From Gammaproteobacteria bacterium (GTDB lineage Bacteria > Pseudomonadota > Gammaproteobacteria > UBA6429 > Thiohalophilaceae), in assembly GCA_016194635.1 (NCBI GenBank), contig JACQBC010000037.1, positions 62,001 through 126,000 on the forward strand: a stretch of 64,000 bases of DNA. The letters run 5' to 3'. Made by a program: the position numbers and the translations under genes. Positions 1-10,200 of the stretch are shown here, in pieces (within the stretch, counting starts at the first letter, position 1; each line of letters starts with the position of its first letter). The notes under the pieces were generated by a model that was not told the origin of the DNA, did not search any database, and worked only from the letters and a program-made list of their open reading frames with translations.

Positions 1-369
1 GTATTTTTCGGTGATCTTCTGGGTTGCCAGGATCAGATTGCGTTCGGGATCAAACAGGGCCACTTCCTGGCCGACCTTGAGCTTATCGGCTGTGGCTTTA
101 TCGGTTGATAAGGTAATGGGGATCGGCCAGAACAGGCCGCTGGCCATCTTCATGCCGTCACAGACCCCTTGCCAGTCGGCGCGGGTCATGAACCCGTCCA
201 GCGGGGTAAAACCGCCGATGCCGAGCATGATAATGTCGCCCGATTCACGCGAGCTGACGTTGACTTTGGAAAGCGTCGCGGCCTTGGCCAGTTCAGACTT
301 CAGCGCGGCACCTTCTAGTAATAGCGGCTTGAGCGGGCCACCACCGTGTGGATTGACAAGCTTACTCAT
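1..369 (-). CDS. sat: Sulfate adenylyltransferase (ATP sulfurylase), N-terminal part, cut by window edge
   Basis: The minus strand reads from an ATG at 369 to the window edge without a stop, giving about 123 residues. The protein begins MSKLVNPHGGG, continues with LKPLLLEG and contains the motif GGFTPLDGFM followed by FWPIPITLS. These are hallmarks of the dissimilatory ATP sulfurylase family (PUA-like N-terminal domain). In sulfur oxidisers this cytoplasmic enzyme runs in reverse, turning adenosine phosphosulfate plus pyrophosphate into ATP and sulfate after AprAB; in assimilation it runs forward. The catalytic HxGH region lies outside the window. An AAAGGG stretch about 5 bases before the ATG could serve as ribosome binding site. 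The family call is firm; the oxidative direction is inferred from the family type. Confidence 0.85.
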   Translation of the reverse strand, partial: MSKLVNPHGGGPLKPLLLEGAALKSELAKAATLSKVNVSSRESGDIIMLGIGGFTPLDGFMTRADWQGVCDGMKMASGLFWPIPITLSTDKATADKLKVGQEVALFDPERNLILATQKITEKY

Positions 370-797
370 CTAGCACCCTTTTATTGAAATCAATAAGTTA
401 TGGAAAAATCGTTATACCCTTCGCCGGAGGCGTGCGATATGCTTCCAGGGGGGCCCTAAATTAGCTAGTTTTGCGCGTAAAATAAAGCGAATTTCTCGTT
501 ACAAAACAATAGATTTACGTAGGCTAGCATAAGCAGAACTTATCTAGGTTGCAAACATGATCCGTCAGGGCCCTCAAGTGGGATGGGTGCAGCGCGTTTT
601 TACCACGTGCGTAGTGTTTGAAGGGTTCGTCTTTGAAACGACGTTGAGTGGAGGGATTTATTTGCGATTGATTCCACGTGGGCAGATGAATTTTCCGGGC
701 TACGTGAAGAACCTCAAGTATTTTGGGCGCGGGATCTCGCTGCACCGGTTTTTCAGAAAAGGAATATTTTTACACCCAAAGAATTTATGTTTTCCTT
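370..797. other. Intergenic region between sat and the exonuclease gene
   Basis: About 430 bases with no convincing gene. Open frames on both strands (for example 557-805 plus and 524-745 minus) have no recognisable motif, signal peptide or good ribosome binding site. The sat promoter presumably lies within the left part, reading leftward, but no clear -35/-10 pair was identified. Confidence 0.4.
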
Positions 798-1295
798 ATG
801 AATAATTTGAATCTTATTGATATCGAGGCAAGCGGTCTGCATCGCGACTCGTACCCTATTGAAATAGCGATCCTGGTTAATGGGAAAATATTGTCCTGGT
901 TAATCACGCCTGAAAAATCCTGGTCCCATTGGGATGTGGCAGCAGAAGCGTTGCATGGCATTTCAAGAGAGCAGCTTAGCAAACACGGTCAAGCCGCGCG
1001 TTACGTGGCGGATGCGATAAATGGTGCTGTTGCCCGTACTAACGGATTGCTTTATAGCGACGCCGCCGCTTGGGATGCGGAATGGATCAACACCTTATAT
1101 GACGCCGTTGGCGCGCTACCGCAGTTGCATATTCTTCCACTGAGTGATTTATTTTCAGAGGCCGGGTATCGGTTGTTTGAGCAGCAGCGCGATGCCCTGG
1201 CCCGCAGCGGCCACTATCGACGCCACCGTGCCGTCCAAGATGTAAAAATGATTTATGCGGCGTACACTGCTGTTACAAAAACAGAACAACCTTAG
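798..1295 (+). CDS. Small DEDDh-type 3'-5' exonuclease-like protein
   Basis: A 165-residue cytoplasmic protein of the RNase T / DNA polymerase III epsilon exonuclease fold. Exo I is seen as DIEASG (Asp8, Glu10), the middle region has HGIS at 53-56 and an aspartate pair near 88 and 93 (YSDAAAWD), and Exo III is HRAVQD (His143, Asp148), matching the HxAxxD signature of DEDDh enzymes. All four acidic ligands and the general-base histidine appear present, so it should be catalytically competent on nucleic acid with two metal ions. The ATG at 798 was chosen because Exo I normally lies within the first ten residues; the frame stays open upstream to a TTG at 723, but that extra sequence does not look like family sequence. 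No ribosome binding site is strong. The substrate is unknown. Confidence 0.7.
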   Translation: MNNLNLIDIEASGLHRDSYPIEIAILVNGKILSWLITPEKSWSHWDVAAEALHGISREQLSKHGQAARYVADAINGAVARTNGLLYSDAAAWDAEWINTLYDAVGALPQLHILPLSDLFSEAGYRLFEQQRDALARSGHYRRHRAVQDVKMIYAAYTAVTKTEQP

Positions 1296-1453
1296 CGCTA
1301 AAAAAATCCCTGTGCGCAGAACATAGGCATACCACTTCTTACTCGTATCCGTGTGAAACAGTTCCTGTTTTTCTTAACCACGGCTGACTTAGTATATAAC
1401 CAGTTTCTGATATGCCTGTCGCCCAGACGTCACCCTTCAGGGAGGAAAAGATC

Positions 1454-2581
1454 GTGTTACACCCAATAAAAATATTGTTACTGTGTGTGGGGCTGTTAGG
1501 GTTATATGCGTGCGGCGGTGGGAGTGGCGGAGCGTCCTCGCCGACACCCACACCGATGCCCATGGCAACGCCAACGCCATCCCCCACACCTACGGTAACC
1601 CCCACACCTACGGTAACCCCGGTTCCTAGCATAACACCTACGCCTACGACCATACCGGTGCCAACGATAACCCCTAGCCCAGGCGGGTTCTCGTTATTTA
1701 TCAAGCAAGGTACGGTCACTATTACCGCCAGCCCGGATACCCTTAATGGCGCACAGTCGCTATCGGTCTGGGGTTATAGCGCCACGGAATCAAATACTGG
1801 AACAACAGTTCCGGGGGTGTTGCTGGAGGCGCGTGAAGGCGAGACCATCACGGTTAACATCAAAAATGATCTTTCCCAGCCGCATAATTTTAGTGTCCGC
1901 AACCTACCCTCCACACAAATCACGCCCGCCGCGAGCGCGCTGATCGATAGCGGCAAATCCCTCACATATACGCTAACCCCGACAACGGCAGGAGTGTATT
2001 TGTATGAGGATACAGTAGCTAACGGTGTGAATAGCGCGGTAGGGATGGCCGGAGCATTGATTGTTCGTCCGGCACAGGCCTTGGGTAAGGTCGCCTGGCC
2101 GGGTGGGCCGACCTATGACAAAGAGGCGCTGTGGGTCATTCAGGATATGGATTACAGCCATTGGAATCTAGTCGCCCTGGATCCAAGCCAAGGTCCAAGC
2201 AAAGTGATCACCGCCAGTTACACACCCAATTATTTTCTAATAAACGGTATGAACGGTTTTCAGGCAATGTATGCCCCTGGCACCGAGCTGCGCGGACCTG
2301 CGGGTACCACCACCTATTTGGTACGCATCGTGAACAGCGGCCAATACGCGCAATCGCTGCACTTTCACGGCAACCATTTTAAAGTGATCAGCCGTAATGG
2401 AGTGCGCTTGTCGGAGTTTGAAGAAATCGACACGCTGAATATGCCACCCAAGGAAACCGCCATGGTTCTCTACACGATTAGCCAACGGGGTTATTACCCG
2501 ATGCACGTGCATAGCGCGCAATTGGAAACCGGCAACGGTGTGTATTTAAACGGTACCGCCGCCATGATTGTCGGTGAATAG
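1454..2581 (+). CDS. Cupredoxin-domain lipoprotein, multicopper-oxidase-like, type 1 copper site missing
   Basis: Starts at GTG 1454 with GGAGG eight bases upstream. The 375-residue product has a lipoprotein signal ending in the lipobox LYAC, a Gly-rich turn, then a spacer of about 45 residues made of Thr-Pro repeats, which would hold the folded part away from the membrane. Two cupredoxin domains follow. The first has [13 protein letters not shown], but the place where multicopper oxidases carry HCHxxxH reads [11 protein letters not shown], so the cysteine and histidines are absent. The second has LHFHGNHF, like the HxHGxH copper loop, and [15 protein letters not shown], where HVH replaces HCH. 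Histidines for a type 2/3 cluster remain but no type 1 copper cysteine does. It lies 12 bases before a second cupredoxin gene that does carry the HCH motif, so the two probably work together. Likely anchored in an envelope membrane. Confidence 0.75.
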   Translation: MLHPIKILLLCVGLLGLYACGGGSGGASSPTPTPMPMATPTPSPTPTVTPTPTVTPVPSITPTPTTIPVPTITPSPGGFSLFIKQGTVTITASPDTLNGAQSLSVWGYSATESNTGTTVPGVLLEAREGETITVNIKNDLSQPHNFSVRNLPSTQITPAASALIDSGKSLTYTLTPTTAGVYLYEDTVANGVNSAVGMAGALIVRPAQALGKVAWPGGPTYDKEALWVIQDMDYSHWNLVALDPSQGPSKVITASYTPNYFLINGMNGFQAMYAPGTELRGPAGTTTYLVRIVNSGQYAQSLHFHGNHFKVISRNGVRLSEFEEIDTLNMPPKETAMVLYTISQRGYYPMHVHSAQLETGNGVYLNGTAAMIVGE

Positions 2582-2593
2582 GAGACTGATGGT

Positions 2594-3712
2594 ATGAAAA
2601 TTAACGGATTATTTAGCCCGCGCGTTCTAACAGGATCGGCGCTGCTGCTGGTTATTTCCGCCTACTCGAACACGGTGCTGGCGCAAAAAGCCTTTGTGGT
2701 GCGGGATGTGGCCACGGCGAATAACGTAAGTTTGGTGGTCAGGGACTTTACGAAAACCATGCGTGACGGCACACCGGTCCCTTTTTGGGTGTTTTGCACG
2801 GGTTGCATGGGAATGAATAATACCGGTCTCACCTTGCCCGGCCCCATTCTGGAACTGACCGCGGGGACACCCGGGCAGGTCACCTTAAACATGATGATGG
2901 CCCCGCAGGAGGACACAGGAAGTATCGCATCCAACGCCTATCTGGGGCATACAATCCATTTGCATGGATTAGACATGGACACCCAAAACGATGGGGTGCC
3001 TGAATCCTATGCCGCGCAAAACAGCGGTTCGTCGGTGACCTTGCGCGAAGGCGTGACCTATATGATAAATCCTCCAGGCACTGTCCGTGTCGATGATCGG
3101 TATATTGGCAGCCATATGTACCATTGCCACGTGCATACCGTGAAGCATCTTGAGATGGGCATGTACGGGATGTTTATCGTCAAAGGTGGCGGCGCACTGG
3201 CCGGGCACATCAATGCCGCCGGGCCGAAATACGATGAAGAATGGAACATGATGCTGAGCACGGTGGACCCCCGCTATCATACCGCCGCTGCCAAAGGCGA
3301 CAGCACCATTTTTGCGGATTACATTCCAAAATATTTTCTGATCAACGGCGAAGAAGGTTATGACGTTGCAAATCCCAGCAATCTGGATTTACGTCACAGC
3401 GTGACCTTGGCGGGGCAGAGCAAAAATTTGGTGATCCGTTTGATGGGTATCCTCTCGACCCAGGCGAGCTTTGAAATACGCGATGCGAACAATGTAGCGC
3501 TGCCTTTTACCTTGTACAACGTGGATGGGTTTGCCCTCAAGACCCCGCAAACCGTCACCCAGGTGCAAATTTCACCGGGCCAAACCAAGGATATTATGGT
3601 GACCTTGACCACAGCGGGTGTTTTTTATCCTCAAGTGCAATTCAGTGATTTACGCAGTGCCCAACCCTACCCCAATGGCTTGGTAAAAACCGAACTGACG
3701 GTGGTGCAGTAG
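2594..3712 (+). CDS. Exported two-domain multicopper oxidase family protein
   Basis: A 372-residue protein with a signal peptide that probably ends after NTVLAQ, starting at ATG 2594 with GGAGA eight bases ahead. Domain 1 carries THDx-like loop IHLHGLDMD and, further on, HMYHCHVHTVKHLEMGM. The latter supplies a type 1 copper Cys/His/Met set and the HxH ligands of a trinuclear centre. Domain 2 (from about residue 215) is cupredoxin-like in pattern but has no HxH pair. Classical three-domain oxidases place two HxH motifs in domain 1 and two in domain 3, so this protein alone has only half of the usual set. The upstream lipoprotein supplies the complementary HxHGxH and HVH loops, suggesting a two-subunit enzyme. 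Substrate is unknown: phenols, metal ions or nitrite are all possible for the family. The gene ends just before a hairpin at 3720. Confidence 0.8.
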   Translation: MKINGLFSPRVLTGSALLLVISAYSNTVLAQKAFVVRDVATANNVSLVVRDFTKTMRDGTPVPFWVFCTGCMGMNNTGLTLPGPILELTAGTPGQVTLNMMMAPQEDTGSIASNAYLGHTIHLHGLDMDTQNDGVPESYAAQNSGSSVTLREGVTYMINPPGTVRVDDRYIGSHMYHCHVHTVKHLEMGMYGMFIVKGGGALAGHINAAGPKYDEEWNMMLSTVDPRYHTAAAKGDSTIFADYIPKYFLINGEEGYDVANPSNLDLRHSVTLAGQSKNLVIRLMGILSTQASFEIRDANNVALPFTLYNVDGFALKTPQTVTQVQISPGQTKDIMVTLTTAGVFYPQVQFSDLRSAQPYPNGLVKTELTVVQ

Positions 3713-3719
3713 TGTTTTT

Positions 3720-3748
3720 GAGGGACAGAATGAATCCTGTCCCTCTTT
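3720..3748 (+). terminator. Hairpin after the cupredoxin pair; member of a GGGACAG palindrome family
   Basis: GAGGGACAG (3720-3728) pairs perfectly with CTGTCCCTC (3737-3745) across an eight-base loop and is followed by TTT. It sits eight bases after the stop codon, so it can end transcription. The same core GGGACAG...CTGTCCC recurs at 11107-11130 and 43789-43812, so it is also a dispersed repeat. Confidence 0.65.
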
Positions 3749-3849
3749 AATTATAATATTCACAACATTCACACCGGCCCGTCCTGTTAATTGCCGTTGC
3801 GATCGGTGTACTATTAGTCCCTCCAGCATCCACTTCCGCAGGGGGAGCC

Positions 3850-4443
3850 ATGATCGGCACGATTGTTGTACTCGTACTTCTGTTAGCCTTGTTTTTCTAC
3901 ATTGTTAGTATTTTCAATAATCTAGTCGCATTGCGGAATCGGTTTAAAAACGCCTTTGCGCAGATCGAGGTGCAGTTAAAGCGGCGTTATGATTTAATCC
4001 CCAACCTGGTGGAAACCGCCAAGGGCTATATCAAACACGAACGCGAAACCTTGGAGGCGGTGATCGCGGCGCGCAATACCGCCGTGCAAGGGTTGCAAGC
4101 GATGAAACAAGACCCGGGCAATGCCGCCGCCGTGGGCCAGTTCGCCGGGGCGGAATCGATGTTGGGCCAGGCGATGCAACGTTTGAACGTGGTGATGGAG
4201 GCCTATCCGGATCTCAAGGCCAATCAGAACATGATGCAATTGTCAGAAGAGCTGACCAGCACCGAAAACAAAGTGTCGTTCGCGCGTCAGGCGTTTAACG
4301 ATGCGGTGCAGGCGTATAACACCTACAAACAATCCTTCCCACCTGTGCTGTTCGCGGCGGTATTTGGCCATTCTCAAGATGCCAGCTTATTAGAATTTGA
4401 AGATCGGCAAGCGATCCAGGCGGCACCTAAAGTCAGCTTTTAA
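3850..4443 (+). CDS. LemA family membrane protein
   Basis: A 197-residue protein with one N-terminal transmembrane helix (residues 3-23) followed by a long helical domain. The signature is clear: FNNLVALRNRFKNAFAQIEVQL, RRYDLIPNLVETAKGYIKHE, then AVIAARN and the C-terminal SFARQAFNDAVQAYNT. The ATG at 3850 follows GCAGGGGGAG. LemA proteins are single-pass envelope proteins of unclear biochemical role that very often travel with a membrane M48 protease. Here the stop codon overlaps the next start by one base (TAATG), so the two are translationally coupled. LemA may present substrates to, or regulate, that protease; this is inferred from recurring gene order only. Confidence 0.9.
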   Translation: MIGTIVVLVLLLALFFYIVSIFNNLVALRNRFKNAFAQIEVQLKRRYDLIPNLVETAKGYIKHERETLEAVIAARNTAVQGLQAMKQDPGNAAAVGQFAGAESMLGQAMQRLNVVMEAYPDLKANQNMMQLSEELTSTENKVSFARQAFNDAVQAYNTYKQSFPPVLFAAVFGHSQDASLLEFEDRQAIQAAPKVSF

Positions 4444-6344
4444 TGGATTTTTTCAGCCAGCAACATCAAGCGCGGACCAAGACCCGCAAATTGCTGGTGT
4501 ATTTGTTGTTGGCGATTGCCAGCCTCCTTGCCATCACCCACGGTATTTTTTATCTACTGTTGTCCTACGATCAAGCTGCGCCGGATCGCGCGCGTTACTT
4601 CACGCCCGGCCACTATGATCTGGCCACTTATGTACAGTCCGGCGTATTTTGGATCATCAATCTGGCCATCCTGGTGGTGATCGGCTTCGCCAGTTTATAT
4701 AAATGGCTGACGATACGCGCTGGGGGGTATGTTATCGCCGAGCACCTGGGGGGGGTGTTAATTCCCAATACTACCGCCGACCTGAATGAAAAACGGGTAT
4801 TAAACGTGGTGCAGGAGATGGCCATCGCCTCCGGCACACCGGTTCCCCCCGTCTATATATTAGAGGAGGATGGCATCAACGCCTTTGCGGCGGGGTATAC
4901 CCCGGCCGATGCGGTGATCGGTATCACGCGCGGCGCGATCACGCGTTTTAATCGCGAACAATTGCAGGGGGTGATTGGGCATGAATTCAGTCATATTTTC
5001 CATGGCGACATGCGTCTGAATCTACAGTTGATCGCCCTGCTGCACGGGATTTTGGTGATCGGATTACTGGGGTATTACGCCATGCGTGTGGCGGGCAACA
5101 GCCGGGGACGGGGCGCGGCGGGTTTACTGGGGATCGGCATTGCGCTGATCATCCTGGGCTATGGCGGCACATTTTTTGGAAATTTGATCAAGGCGGCGGT
5201 ATCGCGTCAACGCGAATTTCTCGCCGATGCCTCCGCGGTACAATTTACCCGTAATCCCGAGGGCATTGCCGGCGCCCTGAAAATCATCGGCGCCAGCAGC
5301 GGTAGTGTCTTAACCCATGCCCGCGTCGACGAGGTCACGCATTTATTATTCGCCGAGGGTAAACACTTTGCGACCGATTGGTGGGCCACCCATCCGCCGT
5401 TGGAGACACGCATTCGCCGCATTGAACCGCGTTGGGATGGTATATTCATCACACCCGCCATTACCACAAGCACAACAGATCAATCCCCCCCGCCTAGGCC
5501 GTCGCCTATGCGCCCGGCCGAGGGTTTGGTTGCCGCCGCCGCCGTGCTCAGCAGTGTTAACCGCATCGGCACAATTGACAGCGAACACCTGGGATATTCA
5601 CAACAGTTATTGCAACAACTTCCGGCGACGTTGATCGCCTTGTCGCAAACACCGGCAAGCGCGGCCGAACTTATCCTGGCGCAGGTGCTGTTACGAACCG
5701 AGGTGGTATCCACAATGGATCCTGCTACACAGCAACTGATCCAGGCCAAACAAACCGAGTACGCTAGTCAGTTGCAGTTACTCACGGCACTGCCGGATCC
5801 GATGCGTTTACCCTTGCTGGATCTGTGCGTGGCGAGTTTAAAACAAGGCACGGCAGCCCAGTACCAGCAGTTTATGCAGGTGTTGGATCAATTCATTGGG
5901 CTGGATAAAAAAATCAGTTTATTCGAGTGGTGCTTAAAGCGCGTGGTTGATTATCAATTAAAAACATTTTTTTACGGTCCGGTCCAACCCTCCAAGCTAT
6001 TACGTTTATCCGACTGCCGTAACGAATTAAGCATTGTACTATCGCTCTTGGCGCAATTTGATACGGGGAAAAACCCGGCAGCGATTATTAAAACCAGCGC
6101 CGATACCTTTCATCTAACCGGTCTACAAGCCTTACCTCCCGAACAACTTTCTGCGGCCAGCTTTGAAGTTGCCGTGGATCGCTTGGGCTTGTTACATCCC
6201 ATGGATAAACCCAGCGCCATTAAGGCATGCGCGCAGGTAATTACCTATGATCGACAGATAAGCGTGCGCGAGGTGGAAGTATTACGCGCCTTGGCCAGTA
6301 GCTGGGATTGTCCCATGCCACCCATCCTCCCCAATCAAACCTAG
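4443..6344 (+). CDS. M48 (HtpX-like) membrane zinc metallopeptidase with long C-terminal extension
   Basis: A 633-residue integral membrane protease. Transmembrane helices appear near residues 17-38 and 62-82, the zinc site HEFSH (in GVIGHEFSHIFHGDM) follows at about 180, two more helices lie near 195-215 and 225-245, and the third zinc ligand is in REFLADASAVQF. This is the order seen in HtpX/Ste24-type enzymes, which cut misfolded membrane proteins. HtpX itself is about 290 residues; the extra 280 residues after the WWATHPPLETRI segment are mostly helical and have no motif I recognise. The gene overlaps the lemA stop by one base. The extension may be a regulatory or substrate-binding domain. 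The metalloprotease call is firm. Confidence 0.88.
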   Translation: MDFFSQQHQARTKTRKLLVYLLLAIASLLAITHGIFYLLLSYDQAAPDRARYFTPGHYDLATYVQSGVFWIINLAILVVIGFASLYKWLTIRAGGYVIAEHLGGVLIPNTTADLNEKRVLNVVQEMAIASGTPVPPVYILEEDGINAFAAGYTPADAVIGITRGAITRFNREQLQGVIGHEFSHIFHGDMRLNLQLIALLHGILVIGLLGYYAMRVAGNSRGRGAAGLLGIGIALIILGYGGTFFGNLIKAAVSRQREFLADASAVQFTRNPEGIAGALKIIGASSGSVLTHARVDEVTHLLFAEGKHFATDWWATHPPLETRIRRIEPRWDGIFITPAITTSTTDQSPPPRPSPMRPAEGLVAAAAVLSSVNRIGTIDSEHLGYSQQLLQQLPATLIALSQTPASAAELILAQVLLRTEVVSTMDPATQQLIQAKQTEYASQLQLLTALPDPMRLPLLDLCVASLKQGTAAQYQQFMQVLDQFIGLDKKISLFEWCLKRVVDYQLKTFFYGPVQPSKLLRLSDCRNELSIVLSLLAQFDTGKNPAAIIKTSADTFHLTGLQALPPEQLSAASFEVAVDRLGLLHPMDKPSAIKACAQVITYDRQISVREVEVLRALASSWDCPMPPILPNQT

Positions 6345-6466
6345 GTTATCCCATTCCGATAATACGGTTTCTCAAGTTAAGAAACCCAAAGGTAAGCCGA
6401 TACTCTCCCCTGTTGGTTCTGAATTTCTAACCACGGCTGCAAATAAATATCAGGGATGCCTGCGCG

Positions 6467-7294
6467 ATGATAAGGTTGCAAATGCGACGATTAACCGGGT
6501 TATTCGTTGGTTATCTGTGTTATGCGGCCTTGGCGCAAGCCGAGGTCTACAGTGTGGGCGTGGTGCCGCAGTTTGATGCCCGCCAGCTGTATTCAACCTG
6601 GCAACCCCTGCTCGACGCCGTGACGACACAGTCCAAGATCGAATTGCAGCTCATGGCTTCGCCCAATATTGCAGTATTTGAACAGCAGTTTAGTATAGGC
6701 AAGTTCGATTTTGTGTACTTGAATCCCTACCACTGCTTGCTTGCCAACCAGGCCCAGGGGTACCTGCCGGTATTGCGTGACCACGCTGAAAAACTTCAAG
6801 GTATTTTATTGGTGCGCAAAGACAGTGGTATCACCCAGGTGCAACAATTGTCCGGCCAAGAAATTGCGTTTCCCTCCCCCAATGCCTTGGGGGCTTCGTT
6901 GTTGATCCGCGCCGAGTTAACCCGCCTCGGGGTGCAGTTCATACCGAAATACGTCAAGAATCACTCCTCGGTGTATCTAAACGTGGCCTTGGGTCAGGTC
7001 AAAGCCGGGGGCGGGATATACCGAACTTGGCAGATGGAAAACGACGATCTGGAATTCCAGTTACGGGTGCTGTATCGCACCCGCGAGATTGCGCCCCATC
7101 CCTTATGTGTCCATCCACGCGTCCCTAAAAAAGTCCGCGACGCGGTAGTGCAAGCATTGTTAGATCTAGGACAAAGCCCGCAAGGCCAACGGCTGTTAGC
7201 GGCAATTCCCATCCAGTCGATCGGCCCTGCGACGTTGGATGATTATGCCCCTCTGCGTGAGCTGGGGCTGGAAAAATTCGTACAGCGGGAGTGA
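6467..7294 (+). CDS. PhnD/SsuA-like periplasmic binding protein, sensory partner of the following kinase
   Basis: A 275-residue protein with a cleavable signal (residues 1-25, ending in ALAQA). The mature part starts EVYSVGVVPQFDARQLY and includes the phosphonate-binding-family pattern FDFVYLNPYHC, SGQEIAFPSP and a conserved Lys/Gly-rich turn. The family binds phosphate, phosphite or phosphonate esters, although many members are orphan sensors. No transport genes adjoin it. The stop is only three bases before the GTG of a hybrid histidine kinase, so this protein most likely presents a periplasmic ligand to that kinase's N-terminal domain. Ligand identity cannot be read. A second such protein sits next to a GGDEF/EAL gene at 31320-32195. 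Confidence 0.8.
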   Translation: MIRLQMRRLTGLFVGYLCYAALAQAEVYSVGVVPQFDARQLYSTWQPLLDAVTTQSKIELQLMASPNIAVFEQQFSIGKFDFVYLNPYHCLLANQAQGYLPVLRDHAEKLQGILLVRKDSGITQVQQLSGQEIAFPSPNALGASLLIRAELTRLGVQFIPKYVKNHSSVYLNVALGQVKAGGGIYRTWQMENDDLEFQLRVLYRTREIAPHPLCVHPRVPKKVRDAVVQALLDLGQSPQGQRLLAAIPIQSIGPATLDDYAPLRELGLEKFVQRE

Positions 7295-7297
7295 TGT

Positions 7298-10200
7298 GTG
7301 AGTATCCGCGCCAAACTTTTTCTGCCGATCATCATTGCCTTGGTGTTGTTTGGGACCATTATGCATTGGTATTGGTTACCACAGTATCTGCGACAACAAA
7401 CCGAGCATTTCACCCAAACCCAAAGCCGCGAATTGAATTTATTAGCCACCGCCATTACGCCGGCCTTATTAGCCGGTGATCTGGCCCAGGTCCACTCCAC
7501 CTTGAATGAAACCCTGGCGTTGCGGCCGTTCTGGCGCGATATACGTTTGTTTAATAACAACGGCCAGCAGCTATTCCCGTTGGTTAATCATCCTGTCGTG
7601 CGGACAGAAAATTTAATTAGCTTGTCCGCGTTAGTCAAATACGAGGCGCGTCCCTACGGCAAATTACAACTCGGCACGGATGTCACCAGAGTGCTGAGAG
7701 AAGAAACCGCGTCGATTCATTATTTGGAAGTGTTCGCTATGGTTTTTTTATCTTCAATAGCTGTATTAACTTTGGTGATCCAAGATTACTGGGTGCGTCG
7801 CCCGCTGAATTTATTGCACGTGGCGGTACGGCAACTGGCCAAGGGTAATACCGAGGCGCCTATTCCAACCGTAGGCAACGATGAAACCGGTGAGTTAGCG
7901 CGCGCTTTTGCGGCGATGCGACATGCGGTGTTAAAACGTGAACAGGGTCTACGCGCGGTGTTAGATCATATCGTCGATGGCGTTATCGGCATGGATACTC
8001 ACGGGATTATTCAGAGTTTTAATCCGGCCGCCGAGAAAATCTTCGGTTATCCGGCTGCCGAGGTCATTGGGCAAAACATCAGGCAGCTCATGCCCGAGCC
8101 CGACCACAACCAGCGCAATGATTATTTACAGGCGTATTTACAAGGTAGCGAGCACAAAATAATCGGTAATAAACGCGAGACCCAAGGAAGGCGCAAGGAT
8201 GGGCAGGTGTTCGTGATGGAATTGGCGATCAGTGAATACCAGGTGGGGGTAGAGAGATTTTTTACCGGCCTGGTACGTGATATTACCAGCCGCAAATGCG
8301 CAGAAGAGGCCATGCGCCAGCAATACCAGTTGCTGGATTGCATCAATCAATCGCAGTCACGTTTTATCGCGCAAAGCGAACCCAAGGTGTTATTTGCCGG
8401 ATTGTTGAATGATTTATTACATTTAACCGGCAGTAGCATTGGATTTATCGGTGAGGTGAAACGCGATAGTGAAGGAGCGCCGTATCTACACACGCATACG
8501 ATTTCCAACATCGCGTGGGATGAGGCCAGTCGGCAGTTTTATGCTGAGAATATCGAAGCCGGCCTGGAATTTCGTAATCTGAATACATTGTTCGGCCGGG
8601 TGTTAGTTACCGGCCAAGCCTACATAAGCAATGATCCCCTGCAGGATGAATACCGTGGGGGACTGCCGGTGGGGCATCCGCCCTTGCACGCCTTCATGGG
8701 ATTGCCGATTCAGCACCAAGGCGAGTTGCTGGCGATGGTGGGGTTAGCCAACCGCCAAGGCGGTTATGACGCCGCCGACTTGAATTTTCTCAAACCCTTA
8801 GTGGGCACCTACGGCGGCGTGATCTCGGCCTGGCGTAATGCCCAACGACTACGCTTTGAAGAAGAGCGCTTGTCTCTCGCCTTGAGAGCAACCGAAGCTG
8901 GTTTGTGGGAGTGGGATATCCAGCACGGGACGACATTTTATGACGCCCGCCTGATCACCTTGTTGGGATTTGAACACGATGATCAAACCGGCGGGGGTTA
9001 TGCCTGGGGTAGCATCCACCCGGAAGATGTTGACTCGGTGATGCGCGAGTTAAATGATCACCTGGATGGGAACACCGCACAGTATTCCTCCGAACACCGA
9101 AAACGCCACCAACATGGTCACTGGGAATGGGTACACGAACATGGACGGGTGATAACTCGCGACATGAAGGGCGAACCGCTGCGTTTGATCGGAACCTTAA
9201 CCATCATTACCGCGCGACGCGAAGCCAATCGCATGCTGGAGGAGGCGCGCGACCAGGCCCTGGCCGCGGCGCGCGCCAAGAGTGAATTCTTGGCTACCAT
9301 GAGTCACGAGATCCGTACCCCCATGAACGGGGTGTTAGGCATGGCGCAGATCCTCTCCACCACGGCCTTAACACCCGAACAACAACACTACCTCGAGACC
9401 ATCATCCGTTCGGGTAGGGCGCTGCTGACAGTGATCAACGATGTATTGGATTTTTCCAAGATAGAGGCCGGCAAACTTAACTTGGAAGCCATTGTTTTCG
9501 ATCTGGGTTATACCGCGCACGATGTTTGCCATTTACTAATGAATAACGCCACCGAAAAGGGTTTGGAATTAATCCTACGCTACGCACCGGATAGTCCGCG
9601 CTGGTTCACGGGTGACGTCAGCCGGCTGCGACAAGTGCTGATTAATCTGATCAGCAACGCGATCAAGTTCACCCACCAGGGGTATGTATTGTTGGATATC
9701 CATTATAAAACTGATCAACTGCCAGCCCCGCAGGTCGTGATCAAGGTAATTGACACTGGCATTGGGATTGCCCCGGAGGTAATACCCCGGTTATTCCAAT
9801 CGTTTACCCAGGCGGATAGTTCAACCACCCGCCGTTATGGCGGTACCGGTTTGGGCTTGGCGATCTGTAAAAATATTATTGAAGTCATGGGTGGGCGTGT
9901 GGGTATCGAGAGCCAGCCCGGCCGAGGCTCGACCTTTTGGTTTGAAATTCCATTAACCCCCGCGCCAACCCCCACACAACTGTCCAAGGCCAATTTAACC
10001 GGCGTACGGGTTCTAGCAGTGGACGATTTCCCGTTGAATCGACTTGTGTTACAGGAGCAGCTCTCGGCGCTGGGCATGCGGGTTACCACCGCCAGTGATG
10101 CACACGAGGCGCTACACGTTCTGCAGCGCAGCAAACAGTTAGCCGCGGAAGAAATTGAATTGGTTATCCTGGATTACCTGATGCCGGAAATTAACGGCGA

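Noticed and set aside
11-373. 120-codon plus-strand open frame at the left edge
   Set aside because: It is the shadow of sat, which reads cleanly on the minus strand with family motifs.
557-805. 82-codon plus-strand frame before the exonuclease
   Set aside because: No motif, no ribosome binding site, odd composition, and it overlaps the exonuclease start.
1540-1680. Short tandem DNA repeats that could suggest a CRISPR or satellite
   Set aside because: Units are in-frame codons for a Thr-Pro stalk, without spacers.
1339-1719. Gly/Val-rich minus-strand frame with repeats
   Set aside because: It is the antisense of the Thr-Pro repeat linker of the lipoprotein; the repeats arise from that coding.
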